Position numbers and translations under genes: made by a program. A DNA stretch of 64,000 nucleotides, from assembly GCF_000344685.1 (NCBI RefSeq), contig NW_006920410.1, positions 1,944,608 to 2,008,607 of the forward strand, given 5' to 3'. This document shows, piece by piece, positions 12,244 through 23,165 of the stretch (the first letter of the stretch is position 1; every line of letters begins with the position of its first letter). The stretch comes from Gloeophyllum trabeum ATCC 11539. Its lineage: Eukaryota > Basidiomycota > Agaricomycetes > Gloeophyllales > Gloeophyllaceae. The notes beneath the pieces were generated by a model. The model had not been told where the DNA came from. It saw only the letters and a list, made by a program, of their open reading frames with translations, and made no database searches.

Positions 12244-12378
12244 TATGTCGTGTCCAACAAAGCTGTATCAACATGTCGAAGAGAAATATCTATGGGCCCC
12301 GAGAATACCAGGTGGTACCTTGGGTATATCAGTGCCTCAGTATCCTATCCCCCGAGACGGCGCAGATATTACTCTTTG

Positions 12379-14666
12379 TCAGTTCTGCGCGCCTCCTTCA
12401 TGCTGAGAGCCTAACAAGGTCCCCATCTTCGCACCTTGGTCTGCATTGGCGCTCTCTTCCTGGCCGTTACCTTCGTGCTGCTGTTGAGACATTCCCTTCT
12501 CACCCTCCTTTCCATGTGGTGACGTCGCCGATTTGGCCTCCTCACACAACCCTTTCCTCCCGTACAGCACCTCTTTCTTCCACGAACTGAGGTCATCCAC
12601 AAGTTCCTCTTCCAAGGTTTCTGCTTTGTGTCCCTTCTCCCCCTTGCCATCTCCCTGGGGTGATGGATGGAAGATCCCGCTTATTCTCTTCTTTCCCTCT
12701 GAAGCGACTTGACTGGGCCATTTCTTCGCTTTCGCGAGGTGCTCAATTCTACGAGAGAAGATCGATGTGAGTTCTCATTATCAACATGAGGGACACCAGA
12801 GCGTACCCCCATAATGCAAGCTCGGCCTTCGTTTGCTCGACCTTGTGAGTATCGACGCCGCGTTGCTTCAGTATTTCTAGGAATTTGCGATAGTGCTGCA
12901 CAACTACGCATTAGTTGGGTACACACGCTATGACAAGTGCAACCCCACGTCTATTGATGTCCTGCGAATAATCAATGCTGACATTTATATCCGGATGGCT
13001 AGTATATATACACCAACCTGTAGTGTCCCGATAACGGTGATAGGGAATGGATGACTCCGTCTTTGACCGATATCAGACCTGCAGAGGTAACTAGACCACC
13101 GCCCAAGAAGGACGAGTGCTGGAATTTCCCTTGATCTACAAGGACATACGCATCATTCCAATCTGGAGTAGTGAGAGGGGCAAACATACCCTTGATACCG
13201 ATAAACAGATTGCCTATCGAGCATACCCCTTCAGAGAGAACACGTCTGGGTGATGTGAGACACGTACAATGCCGGTCCTGAAGACGAACCAAACTGGTAA
13301 GAACACAAAACAAAACTGCACACCATAACCTTACCGCAACATATATCCAAGTATTCTTCTTGAGAGTCTTCTTCAATACCCTATCGGTCATCCCCTTGAT
13401 CGTCAGATTCCTCTGCACGGCCCTGCTGACGGGATTCTTCCCCTTCGGCGGGCCGTTGTAGTGCATCGAGTCCGAGGACACGGACGACGAGCTGGAGGAC
13501 GCAGCAGAGGCGAAGCTCTCCCGCCTCTGCGGCTTGAACTGATCCTCGGGGGAGTCGGCGGGGTCGGCAGGCACGATCCCCGCCCCGCCGCCTGCGTCTT
13601 TCCAGCGCCCTGCGGTTGTGTCCACGAGTTCGTGGTTCCGTGCCCAGCGCAACTTGCCTTGCTCGTCGATTTCCACAAGATAATTGAGTCCTATGCCTTT
13701 CATCAGCGACCGATGCAATCAGAGGCGCGCCCCTAGCGAATTCACTTTGTTCGGACGAAAGATACCTGAAATATGTCTCAAGTCAGAGAATAGGTCGCAT
13801 CTAGACACTAACTAGCATTCACGTTATTCGCTGACCCAAGGAGTCAGTCTCGAGCAAGGCATGATGTAAATGGGACATACCTCTGATTCCAATTTATCTC
13901 TGGAACACTCAGGCAGTGACAGATCTTTCCCTCCGCCACGGTCCAGCCTGCACGTTTCGCAAAATCTGGATGAGTATCACATATGGGATATGTCTGGCTG
14001 GTCATTCACCACTTGAAGAAGTTCTCCTCAGTATCCTCTTGCTGCCATCGTTTGTGATAATACTGGGCCCAACAGCAAGTCAGGTCACATGAACGTCAAC
14101 TGGAGAATGCATTGCTAGCCTTGACTTATCAGATTAATGAGCGGAGGGCACGATATGACAGACGACGATACTCAACGATTCGAGCCATAGCGATGCTTGC
14201 TAAACGCGGTGTTAAGCCTTGAAAGTAACAAACGGCCGGAAGCACCTTACCCATCAATGAGTTCCAGCCAATGCTGCGTCTCAAGAATCTTATGGACAGC
14301 TGTGGCATCATGGGTGCCGGAGCTCGAAAGCATCTGGTCCTGGTCCTCCAACCGACTGATGTCGAATGCGGCCCTGTGCCATCGCGAGCGAGGGTCGTTC
14401 TTGCCCTGCTCGGCCGCACTCCTGTCGACCTTCTCAGATTAGGACGTTGTGCATTACCTTAGATTTTTGGGTATTAATCTCACTTTCAGCTTGGCATGTA
14501 CGGCGGCGTCCTCCCAGCGTACATCGCTTGTAAGATAATTGTCGTTTGCACGGGGCTTTGTGGTTCTCCACGCATTTTGAATCCTCCTTGCAGCTTCAGC
14601 ACGGGAGTGATACGAGTTGGGCTCAGGCGAACCGGCTTGGGTGATGGCCTGGTCTGCATCCGCCAT
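12379..14666 (-). CDS. Fungal IQ calmodulin-binding motif protein
   Basis: This belongs to a conserved filamentous-fungal family annotated only by its IQ motif; no activity is known to me. The start ATG at 14666 (MADADQAITQAGS) has an in-frame stop upstream. The IQ-like motif AARRIQNAWR lies near residue 26. Conserved family blocks follow: ILETQHWLELIDGKHRYGSN, YYHKRWQQEDTEENFFKWLD, CSREKLESERIIYLSSEQR, NYLVEIDEQGKLRWARNHEL. A Ser-rich linker comes next, then NTWIYV, NLFIGIKG, GKFQHSSFLGGG and HSLSPLSGHYR. The C-terminal 80 residues are charged and of low complexity. Several short introns are needed; the one near 14430-14452 uses an acceptor that gives NLRSAAEQGKND. The gene converges with the DUF866 gene, 135 bp apart. 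Confidence 0.8.
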
Positions 14667-15003
14667 GGGCGATACGACGTCCTGTCAGTGGCTGTGCAGC
14701 CTGTGCTCGCGAGGGCGATGGACAAGGATGACGTCTCTGCACAGCCTCTCAGACAGACGTGGTTTGCTTCCACCACCCGATCGTGATCAGGGCAGGTCAT
14801 GGTCAGGCCCGGAATTATATAGCGATGACGGTAAATTAAGCAACGTGCTGGTACAGGGATATACTGGACAAATGTGATGCGGATGCTTAGATGCGTTGTG
14901 GAAGATGGAAGGTAGATAAAACAGATGAAAGATAGATGCGCGCAAAGAGAAGAGACAGTGATGCGAAGACAAGAAGCAGTTCCTGATGTCAGTATATCCT
15001 CGC
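14667..15003. other. Intergenic region between Bck1 3' end and IQ-protein start
   Basis: No gene is seen. The stretch holds the IQ-protein leader and the Bck1 3' flank; both genes lie on the minus strand. Confidence 0.5.
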
Positions 15004-18000
15004 CTACTTGAAACCATTAAAAACCCAGTCCGGTGGGAGTATCAGGTATTTATGTCGTCGAAGCTCAGCCGCCGTGGGCCGGTCATCGGGGTTACTACAA
15101 TAGTTCGTCAGCTTCTGTCATCAACAACAGCGATAAGAATTACTCACATCGCGAAACATTTTCGTCGGAAATCGTCAGCCAACGCGGACAGATGGACATT
15201 CTGCGGGACAGGCGGGGCGGCCTTGCCATACAACTAATAACAGCAGCACTTCAGTGTCCGTGATTCATGCCCAAATGAGCAATACATACCTTGAACATCA
15301 CAGCTACCATCTCTTCCGTACTCCAAGGCCGCTCGCCTGCCCACATCTCCAGGACTATACAGCCGACGCTCCAGATGTCGATCTTTGAATTGTATCCATT
15401 CTCCTTGGAGTTGATCATCTCCGGGGCCATCCAGAACACTGTTCCTTGCATGGCCGTGAATTGACCGTTGGCGTTCACGTCGTCTGTCCTCTTTGAAATG
15501 CCGAAGTCTGATATCTTACAGACACCGGTAGCTTCGACTAGGATGTTGTCGGCTTTCAAATCCTACCAAAACGTTCACCGAGGGTTCAGAGAAAATAGAC
15601 AAGCACACGCACTCGATGTAGGATGCCTTTGGAATGGAGGTATTCGAGACCATTGAGGATCTGCCACGTAAATGACTTCGTGACGTTCTCGTCAAACTTC
15701 CCGTGCTTCTTGAGGCAGCCACCAATCGAACCACCAGGAACATACTCAAGGAAGCTGTAGGGTAATATAAGCCAGACTCGAACATATTAGTGGAAAGTCG
15801 TCACTCACATGCTCAGATGAGTCGGAGTTTCTTCAAACCCAAGATACTGCACGATGTTTGGATGGTCCAGATCCTTCAGGGTCTCGCTTTCCTGCTTCAA
15901 CGCTTGCACAAGCGTCAGCTGACGATCGTCATTCTTGTCGCTGGCAGTTCGAGGAATCTCGACTTGCTTCACGGCAATCATTTCACCAGTGGTGGCGTTG
16001 AGAGCAAGGTACACTTTCCCATAAGTACCCTTGCCAATGATTTCACCTCGAACCCATTTGAATATGGCTGCGTATCTCAAATTTAGTAAATAAAACGGGT
16101 GCGTCGCCGAAACCCTGACTTACGTTTGGGCGGAGCAGACGGCGACGGAGACTCCGGGACCGACGACCTGAGTTTCTCCGCTGTCACCTCCTCAGTCTGC
16201 TTGTCCCACAGCTTGGTACTCCTGTGTCTCCGGACATCGCTGGCGAGAGAGGATGGATCCATGCGTGACGTCCGGTCGATCTTCTTCTTGTGTTCGGCAG
16301 CCACGACACGAATGGATTTCTTGTGCTTCCACCGTTTCTCAGTAGGCTCGGGAGGAAGAGGAATGGGATGCTCCGTGGTGGTAGGGGAGGTCCCGCCGGT
16401 GCTCGCATCGATGACAGGCTTGTCTAGGTCGTGACCAGGGAAGAACTCCTCCAGACGCTCGTAAACGTCTTCGGGTGGCGGACGGACAGCCCATGTATCT
16501 TGATCGTTGTTTACAAAAACGCTCACTCGTCGCCCTCTGCCGCTATTCTCAGAGGTCATCTGGGGAGGTGGTGGTGGCGGAATGGGAGGTGGCGGAGGTG
16601 GTGGTGGCGGGAAGCCCGTCTGCACTGTGAGGGGTGGTCTAGCCCACAACCCAGTACCAGTATCTTCCCCGCTATCCGAACCCTCTTCAGGTATGGAAAC
16701 CCTGGAGCTGTGAGACATGAATGTAGAAGCAGAGCCATTATTCCCGAAATCAACCCCAGAATCATTGCTTGAGGCTGTCGTATGGGATTGAAAGGGACTG
16801 GACTTCACCGACAAAGGAGGAATAAGAGTGGAAGAGTCAGAGTGCGGCTGCTGAAGGTAATGACGGAACCAGTCATGCTCGCCACCCTTGAGAGTCGACT
16901 CGGAGCTTTCTTCAGGGCTGTCCTGATGCGGTGTAGTTCCAACTGGTGTTGCAAGGCTTGGAGATGGCGTATCGAAATGAGGCTTCTCAGGTCGTGGCCC
17001 CAGGGGACTGACGGGACTCCTGGGCGGCGGGCTCGTCTGATAAGGAGCCACTGGATCGGCCAAGCCAGCATACACATCGGAAGGCCTCTCGTTAGGAGGA
17101 TCCAAGTGAGGCTTGGGAGGTAAAGGTGGCTGCACAGTGTCTGCGTAACGTGCACGCAAGACATCCGATTCGTGCACAATATCAGCAGGAGAAGGACCAG
17201 TCCGGCCATTGGTCTGTGCTTCTGGCGAGGACACATCACCAAGTGCAGACGAAGGACGAGGGAAGGGCTCTCGATTGGGGGACAGAAGGCCCGGGTAATT
17301 ACTCGAGAAGGACGTCGGTGCACGGCTGTTTTGGTTTAACTCCGATGTATGAGGGACACTCAACGATGGTAAAGGTCGCGACCTTGGAGGTGGCGAGAAT
17401 GCCCCTGTGCGGGACGGTTCGTACGGTCCTCGCAAATTCGTGCTGCTCATCTGCATCTTCACGGTACGCTGTTCTCCAGGCTGACCGCTGACCGGCAAGT
17501 GGTTCCCACGACGGCCTCCAGGCGTAAGAGACGATGGAATAGGATTTTTCAAGTCACTCATGCTCTTGGCTGTAGCCAGTCTAGGAGTCCACGGGCTTTC
17601 ACCTTTGGGGGCTGGGTTGAAGGAGGCATTCCACGACGCGGGTATACGCTGGGGTTGGGGAGTACGACCACTTGGGGGAGCCGGAGGAGGATTACGGGGA
17701 GCAGTGGGGATGGTCAGACGACCGACAGACCTCTCGTTCGGTAACTTTCGTTCTGCTCGATCCCTATCGAAACCGCCTCTAGACAAAGGCGGGGAGCGCG
17801 ATAGTTCTTGGGACGGCTGCGAGCGAACCTTGTGCTGCCCTTGAGCGGTTGACGGTGTATCGCGGGGAACGACGACCCAAGGCTCAGGGGATTCATTCTC
17901 TCCACTCTGTCTAGGGGTGTATCTATCTCTGCCATCCCTCTGGGGCTTCCAGTATTTCCCGGCGAGTTCAATACGAGATTCGGATTCCCGCAGGGCCCGC

Positions 18001-19595
18001 TCTCTGTCAGAAGCAGCATCAGACAGATTCCGCAAGTGGGATGATGAATAATTTGAAGATATGTAAGGATCCTGCTGAGTAGCGTATCGGGAAGCCCCCG
18101 GGGACCATCCATTCGGCGGAACAGAAGAGGTAGGGCCACCAGATTTGTCAATTCTCAAAGGATCGACTGGCCGAGTGCGTCCAGTATACGTTTCTGACGG
18201 TGAAAGCGGCCTAACTGACTGATTCGTAGACGTGGGGGTATGGCCCGAAGGGTATCCATAGTGAGCCTTAACACCCGCGCCGGGGGAGGAAGGTGCCCCA
18301 GCAGCAGCCTTCAATCGACTGCTAGGCTGCCGCATCGGAAGTCGGGCTGCGCGTCTGTTCAACGAAACGTCCTGATCCTCCATGTCGTCCGACACTGAAG
18401 GCTCATAACCAGCGGCGACGTCCGCCCGGGCCGGTTCACTGGTGGAGGATGCGCTATCAAACCGAGACCTGCCACTGGGTTTGCAGCGTCTTGGAGGAGA
18501 AAGTGGGCCAGGGTTCAGCACAGGAGGCGGGACAGGAGGCGGGCAACTCCTCGTAACCGGAGAGCTCGCATGCACAGAATTGTCCTGCATCCGAGCTGAG
18601 GAATGACAGGCAAAGAAAATGACAGAACCAGAACTGTCGCCCTGGGCACGACATATGTCGAACAACTGCTCGTCAGACAATGCATCTCCCAATGCGTATG
18701 CACCAATCTTGGTCCGATAGATTGAATAGTACGGTTGATCCTCGTCAGATATCTGTAACTGGCGAACGGCGTTGGATCCAAGATAGAGGTGACTATCACA
18801 GCTAGCGCTTACCTTAGTATATATCCTCTCCCTAATAAATACAGGATCCTTCGCGCGAGATATCGGCACGGCGTGATAAGCATCCGCGTCGGTTGTGACC
18901 AAGATGATAACATTCTCGCCGACCGTTGAGGATGGCGACGTGTATGAATCTGCCGACGTTGTGGGCACCGTTGGAGACTGTAGTAGATCGCTATCAGCAA
19001 CTGCAATTATGAGCGTTATAAACTCACTCACCGTAGCCGGCCTTCTGTGGCTGGATCCGCGACGACTGTTACGTGCTACCATGCCTGGGACAGACTTGAT
19101 CTTATCAAAAAGATTGCGGGACTGCGAGCTGGTGCTGGCGACATCTGTGCTGGAGCCAAATGACCTGATGTGGGGTTCCGCATTCTGGCTGGTATCACCC
19201 GTGAGATCGACGGGGCCTACCGACTGCCCAGGTGTACTGGGCGGAGGGGTAGACTCAGCGGCCGGTGAGCTTGCAGTAGAAGGGGAGGAAAGGGTAGGAT
19301 TGGATCGTGAACGAGAATTGATCCCTTGCGTTTCAGACAAATCAGTGGTCGTCAACGGATGAGGCCTGTGAGAGCTGGAAGCGAGCGGCGGCTGTTCGAA
19401 AGGAGGAGAAAGAGCGGAGGGGCTTGCCACTGAATGCCCACGATATTCATAGTACAGAGGCTGCGAGACGTTATTGGAGCGTCTATCGTCGTCGTCGTCG
19501 CCATTGCTATCGGAGTCTGGATTGGGATTGACGACGACGAGCTTGCGTGGTGGCTTGCGAGCCTTCGCAGTCGCAGACCTGATGTTGTCCGTCAT
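15004..19595 (-). CDS. BCK1: MAP kinase kinase kinase, Bck1-type (cell wall integrity)
   Basis: Bck1 relays signals from protein kinase C to the MKK and Slt2/Mpk1 kinases for cell wall maintenance. The product is about 1,430 residues. The N-terminal 1,100 residues are mostly disordered (Pro/Ser-rich, with an uninterrupted polyproline run near 16560-16610). They include an apparently folded ubiquitin/RA-like segment (ENVIILVTTDADAYHAVPIS to YYSIYRTKIGAYALGDAL). The C-terminal kinase domain begins IFKWVRGEIIGKGTYGKVYL and has the VAIK-equivalent AVKQVEIP, the catalytic loop LHRDLKADN, DFGISKR, and GTVFWMAPEM. The domain ends DDRPTAAELRRHKYL, and the protein ends WVFNGFK. The kinase closely follows yeast Bck1 rather than Ste11. 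Start ATG is at 19593-19595; stop is complementary to 15004-15006. Two likely introns near 19000 and 18800 are multiples of three with no stop. Confidence 0.92.
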
Positions 19596-20433
19596 GAGTA
19601 GTCAAGTGATAAAAAGCAGCGCAGACACGTCGAGCAGGAGCCGTGCAGGGCGGGTATGGCAGGTAATTCGTAGGCGGCGGAGACGATCGTTGACAGACCA
19701 GCACAGGCCAACGTATCGCGGAAGGAGGAGACGGAGCGAAAGCAAGAACAGCTGCGGCAGCGGTCCTGGCAGACGCCTGCAAGCCAGCACAATACTGGAG
19801 TAACGGGAAGGGCTGGCGAGGCGGGTTGTGGCTGCGCGGTAAAAGGAAGGCAGACAATGCCGCCCAAATTTGGTATTTCTCTTTTCCCCGGAAACGCTGT
19901 AATTTCCTCCGCCGCCCTGCTCGTTTAGGGTTGTGCTGCAGCGTATGCTCCCAAATCTTTTCATATCTGATGCAGCTTTGATCTTGTACATTTATCAAAC
20001 AATGGCCCATTTCGCGACAGCTAATTGCCCTCGCGCAGGCCAATCTGGTCCGGTTGCGAACCCACATCCTGATACCCGCGGGAATGCAGCCTGACCGGTG
20101 GTATATCGCGGCCGAGGAAGGCGGTCGGAAGACTCCTCTGCCGCTGGAATTAGTGCTCAATTACAGCCACGGATCTAGATGCCAACATACGCGCATCCTT
20201 TCCACGAATTCCAGCATGCACGCGTTTCACCGGTATCGGTCCAACGATACATGAAACCTTCTTTGCTAGTATGGATCCAAGGCGTCCGTTGTTTTCCTCG
20301 TTCCTATCGAGACCGTGACGCCTACAGCTCAAACGGCAGTGGTGGAACCGAACTATCCCCATAGCGTTGCGACCAAACGAGTACTATACAGCCCAACAAT
20401 TGTACATCCCTCGAGACGAAGGCTTCATCACGT
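19596..20433. other. Upstream region of Bck1 and 3' flank of Gid8
   Basis: No gene is supported across these roughly 840 bases. A long minus-strand frame runs through the Bck1 start in another phase and shows no motifs. The length suits a large promoter and leader for the regulatory kinase gene. Confidence 0.45.
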
Positions 20434-21638
20434 CTAAACAAAACTGTGCATCACCATATCCTCCTTCTCAGGCACAAGCTGCGATCGCAGATCGACCTAA
20501 TGGTTCATTAATACCGAGCACGCTCCACGAATTGGGGTCACATACCCTCGGAAATTCCGCACGTTCAGAAAGCATGGCCTCCCCCCACGACAATAACTTG
20601 AGTAAGCCAACGAGCTTTGCTTCCTTCCCTTGGCTAGAGCTCTCTAGAATGGCTGCGTTCACTTCCCCGGCCGTCTTCACTCTCTGAGCAGGCGATAGTA
20701 GTTCCGATATACCCGCTGGCGCCGAGGCAGAATCAAATACAAGCAAGGCCATCGTCCGCTCTAGCTCTGACAGGAACTCGGGACTCTCCTCCCCTCTCGG
20801 AGCAAGCTCCTCTTGCGCGAACTGCAACGCTTCCGCCACTCGGTTATGTCGGATGTATTCAATAAGCTTTTGCTGCTGTAGCCGGAAGTAGAGCGCAGGG
20901 TTCGTATCCAGTATCTATGCGATGCTGATGTTAGTACGGCGTCATAAAAGCGTTGAAACCAATGGATATCCAAAGAATCATATTGAAGACTGAAGTTTTG
21001 GTGTTTGGTTATCCTCAGAGACAATGTCTCAGAGTGGTGCATGAAAAGATTTAATCCTGCTGACCCGCACCGGGCAGGCGTGGGGAGAGAGAAGAGCAGC
21101 AGCACTTACCTCTGGATTCAGATCATTCATCCGCATGATAGCGTCCTCGACGTCCCCTCGTTGTATCGCTTCTCGAATGTTCATCCGGCTCTCGATACTC
21201 TCGAAGTCCACAGGTGGGGGAAGACCTGCTTCCTGACTAAACTCTTCTGCAGCCGACTTGTATCCCTCGATAACCAAATAGTCCATGATCAGACGATTCA
21301 GGTCCCTAGTCGTACGAATCGGTAGGTCAGTTCACTAGTCCATGACTACGGATCGATGTAGAAAGAGCGCGAGCACTGCAAATTCAGATAATACATGCAT
21401 ATTTTTCAAAACTCGTCATGGAGTATCAGCGAGATTCCCAATGAATTTTCTCATCCTTGGATCGCAGCGCACGCTCGAGGTGGGTCAGGATGCTCACCTT
21501 TTGGTTACCTGAACCTCATGCAGCCGGCGGTTCCATTCTTCCTTGTGTATCTCGGTCTTCGAAGAAGACTGTCAGAGGGAGGGACCTCCATTGAGTCTGA
21601 GCATAGGGACGCATGGAGAAAAAAACTGTACACACCAT
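20434..21638 (-). CDS. GID8: Gid8-like subunit of the GID/CTLH E3 ubiquitin ligase
   Basis: Gid8 (GID8/TWA1 in animals) is a scaffold of the CTLH ubiquitin ligase that degrades gluconeogenic enzymes in yeast. The reading is MSSSKTEIHKEEWNRRLHEV, then DLNRLIMDYLVIEGYKSAAE EFSQEAG (LisH motif), SRMNIREAIQRGDVEDAIMRMNDL (CTLH), then LYFRLQQQKLIEYI and the CRA-like region (ELERTMALLVFD, LVGLLKLLSWGEAMLSERAE FPR). The product is about 240 residues, typical of the family. The proposed first exon is only the ATG at 21636-21638, with a 67-nt intron after it. The C terminus is uncertain. Reading through gives a stop at 20468. Splicing at a gtatgt donor after FPR gives LVPEKEDMVMHSFV and a stop at 20434. 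Confidence 0.82.
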
Positions 21639-22076
21639 GGTAAGGTCAGAGCGAAAGAAATTTAAGGCCGGAAGAAGCAGTCTACTTGAGGGCCGGTCGG
21701 AAACGTCCGTAACAGCCACTTCATTCAAGTTGCACCGTTGTAGATCACTACCATGATAGTTAGTCTGGAAAGTAATTCATGTCCTTGCATGCCTAATGTG
21801 ATAGAGTCTGGACATGATACTCATGCTTCAAGTGCGGAACCGAATAAGCGTGATTTTAGGGTACATGTGGCATACACTGGCATGCACCGGCACACACGAA
21901 GTGCTATATAGAACACACGAGGCCGACGAAGCCATAGCTATGGAATGGGGGGCTGGTCAGGGACACCGTCGGCCCTGTGCTCGTAGCACATATTCCAAGA
22001 CGCATGACGGCAAGACGGTCAAGAACCGGGTGAACGGCTGGACTACGCCCTCCAACAGACAAACGGTCCCCAAGAA
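21639..22076. other. Intergenic region, Gid8 leader and Rrp15 3' flank
   Basis: No gene is recognised. A plus-strand frame from about 21814 overlaps the Rrp15 3' end in antisense and has no features of a real protein. Confidence 0.45.
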
Positions 22077-22916
22077 CTACGCCTTCGAAACTAACCCTCC
22101 GGAGCGAATGATATCCAGGAAATTATCCTTGTCTAGGGTGGCTGTAAATCGAGTCAGCAGAAGCGATGCAGGCGACAAAATACCACTCTCACCTTCCTTA
22201 CCCCCACTATGGCTAGAGACTTCATTCTTAGTCTTGTGTTTCCCCTTGGACTTTTTGCTAAAGTCAGGAGCAGGTAAGGTAGGCTTTCCAGTTCCCCTGT
22301 TCGCCTTGGCCTGCTCAGCCGCGACCGCAGACGCGGCCTGAGTCTGCTGAATGGCGTTGAATAACTTCACCACTGCATAGACGATCGTTAGCGTGAATGT
22401 AAGCAAACATTTGTTGAGCATCTCACCTCCTCTTTGCGCTACTTTTCGTAATGCTCTCTCGCTCTCCCCTCCCCACCCTCCAATCACGTCACGGATTCTG
22501 CCCTTTTCATCCTTCTCCTTTTTCTCTGTCCTCAGAACCTTCTTCGCTTTCAACTCGAGCTTCTCATCGTTACGCTTGCGGTTGAGAGAGGGTTTTAATG
22601 ATAAAGGAAGTGTGGTAGGAGTCTCAGTGCTCAGTAGAGACTGCAAAGTGGTACCAAAGCTGGAAGGGTCGGTCGCGCGACGTTTCCGTTTTAACGTCTT
22701 CTTGGATTTGGACCGCTTGGCCTGAGCTATCTCATCTTCTGTGTCTGGGGAACCGTGTTCGTCCGCCGACTGTTCTTCAGAGGCGGACACCCAATCTTGC
22801 TCATCGTCGACTTCTCTATTTGAAGAGGGGCCTTGTTCACTGAGCACCTCTGCATCCGAGGCAGCCGGACTTGAGGGTGGTTCTGCAGAGACTCTTCGTC
22901 GTTTCGTGGGATGCAT
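22077..22916 (-). CDS. RRP15: Ribosomal RNA processing protein Rrp15
   Basis: Rrp15 is a nucleolar factor for 60S pre-ribosome maturation. The start used is ATG at 22914-22916 (MHPTKRRRVSAEPPSSPAAS); a longer frame upstream begins with a non-ATG codon. An acidic, Ser-rich N terminus with basic nuclear-localisation-like clusters (KRSKSKKTLKRKRR) leads into the Rrp15 core. The core reads FGTTLQSLLSTETPTTLPLS, then KLELKAKKVLRTEKKEKDEK, IGGWGGESERALRKVAQRG and, after an intron, VVKLFNAIQQTQAAS. A second intron near 22145-22193 joins GGKEA to TLDKDNFLDIIRSGG, and the protein ends LVSKA. It has about 240 residues. The gene is divergent from the ankyrin-DIL gene. Confidence 0.88.
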   Translation of the reverse strand: MHPTKRRRVSAEPPSSPAASDAEVLSEQGPSSNREVDDEQDWVSASEEQSADEHGSPDTEDEIAQAKRSKSKKTLKRKRRATDPSSFGTTLQSLLSTETPTTLPLSLKPSLNRKRNDEKLELKAKKVLRTEKKEKDEKGRIRDVIGGWGGESERALRKVAQRGGEMLNKCLLTFTLTIVYAVVKLFNAIQQTQAASAVAAEQAKANRGTGKPTLPAPDFSKKSKGKHKTKNEVSSHSGGKEGESGILSPASLLLTRFTATLDKDNFLDIIRSGGLVSKA

Positions 22917-23165
22917 CTGAGCAGGTCGCCTGGCCAAGTGTGTGCGATCGTTGTGTGCAGCCGCGACGGGTCGACCGACTTTGAATGCAAAAGATCCGAG
23001 TACGGTTGCCTAAATGGGAACGCAGGTCTATCCGCCATCATGCGTGTAGCACAACCTTGATCGCTGCATTCGAGCGAGCTTAGACATAATACGCCGTATG
23101 CGCATACACTCGGGAGCTCTCAGCATAACGTACTAGAGCCTGCGGGGCCGCGTTCGCTGTCGCTA
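22917..23165. promoter_or_regulatory. Divergent intergenic promoter region
   Basis: The 249 bases separate the start codons of Rrp15 (minus) and the ankyrin-DIL gene (plus), so both promoters must lie here or reach into the neighbouring gene. I do not see a clear TATA box. The call is positional. Confidence 0.5.
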
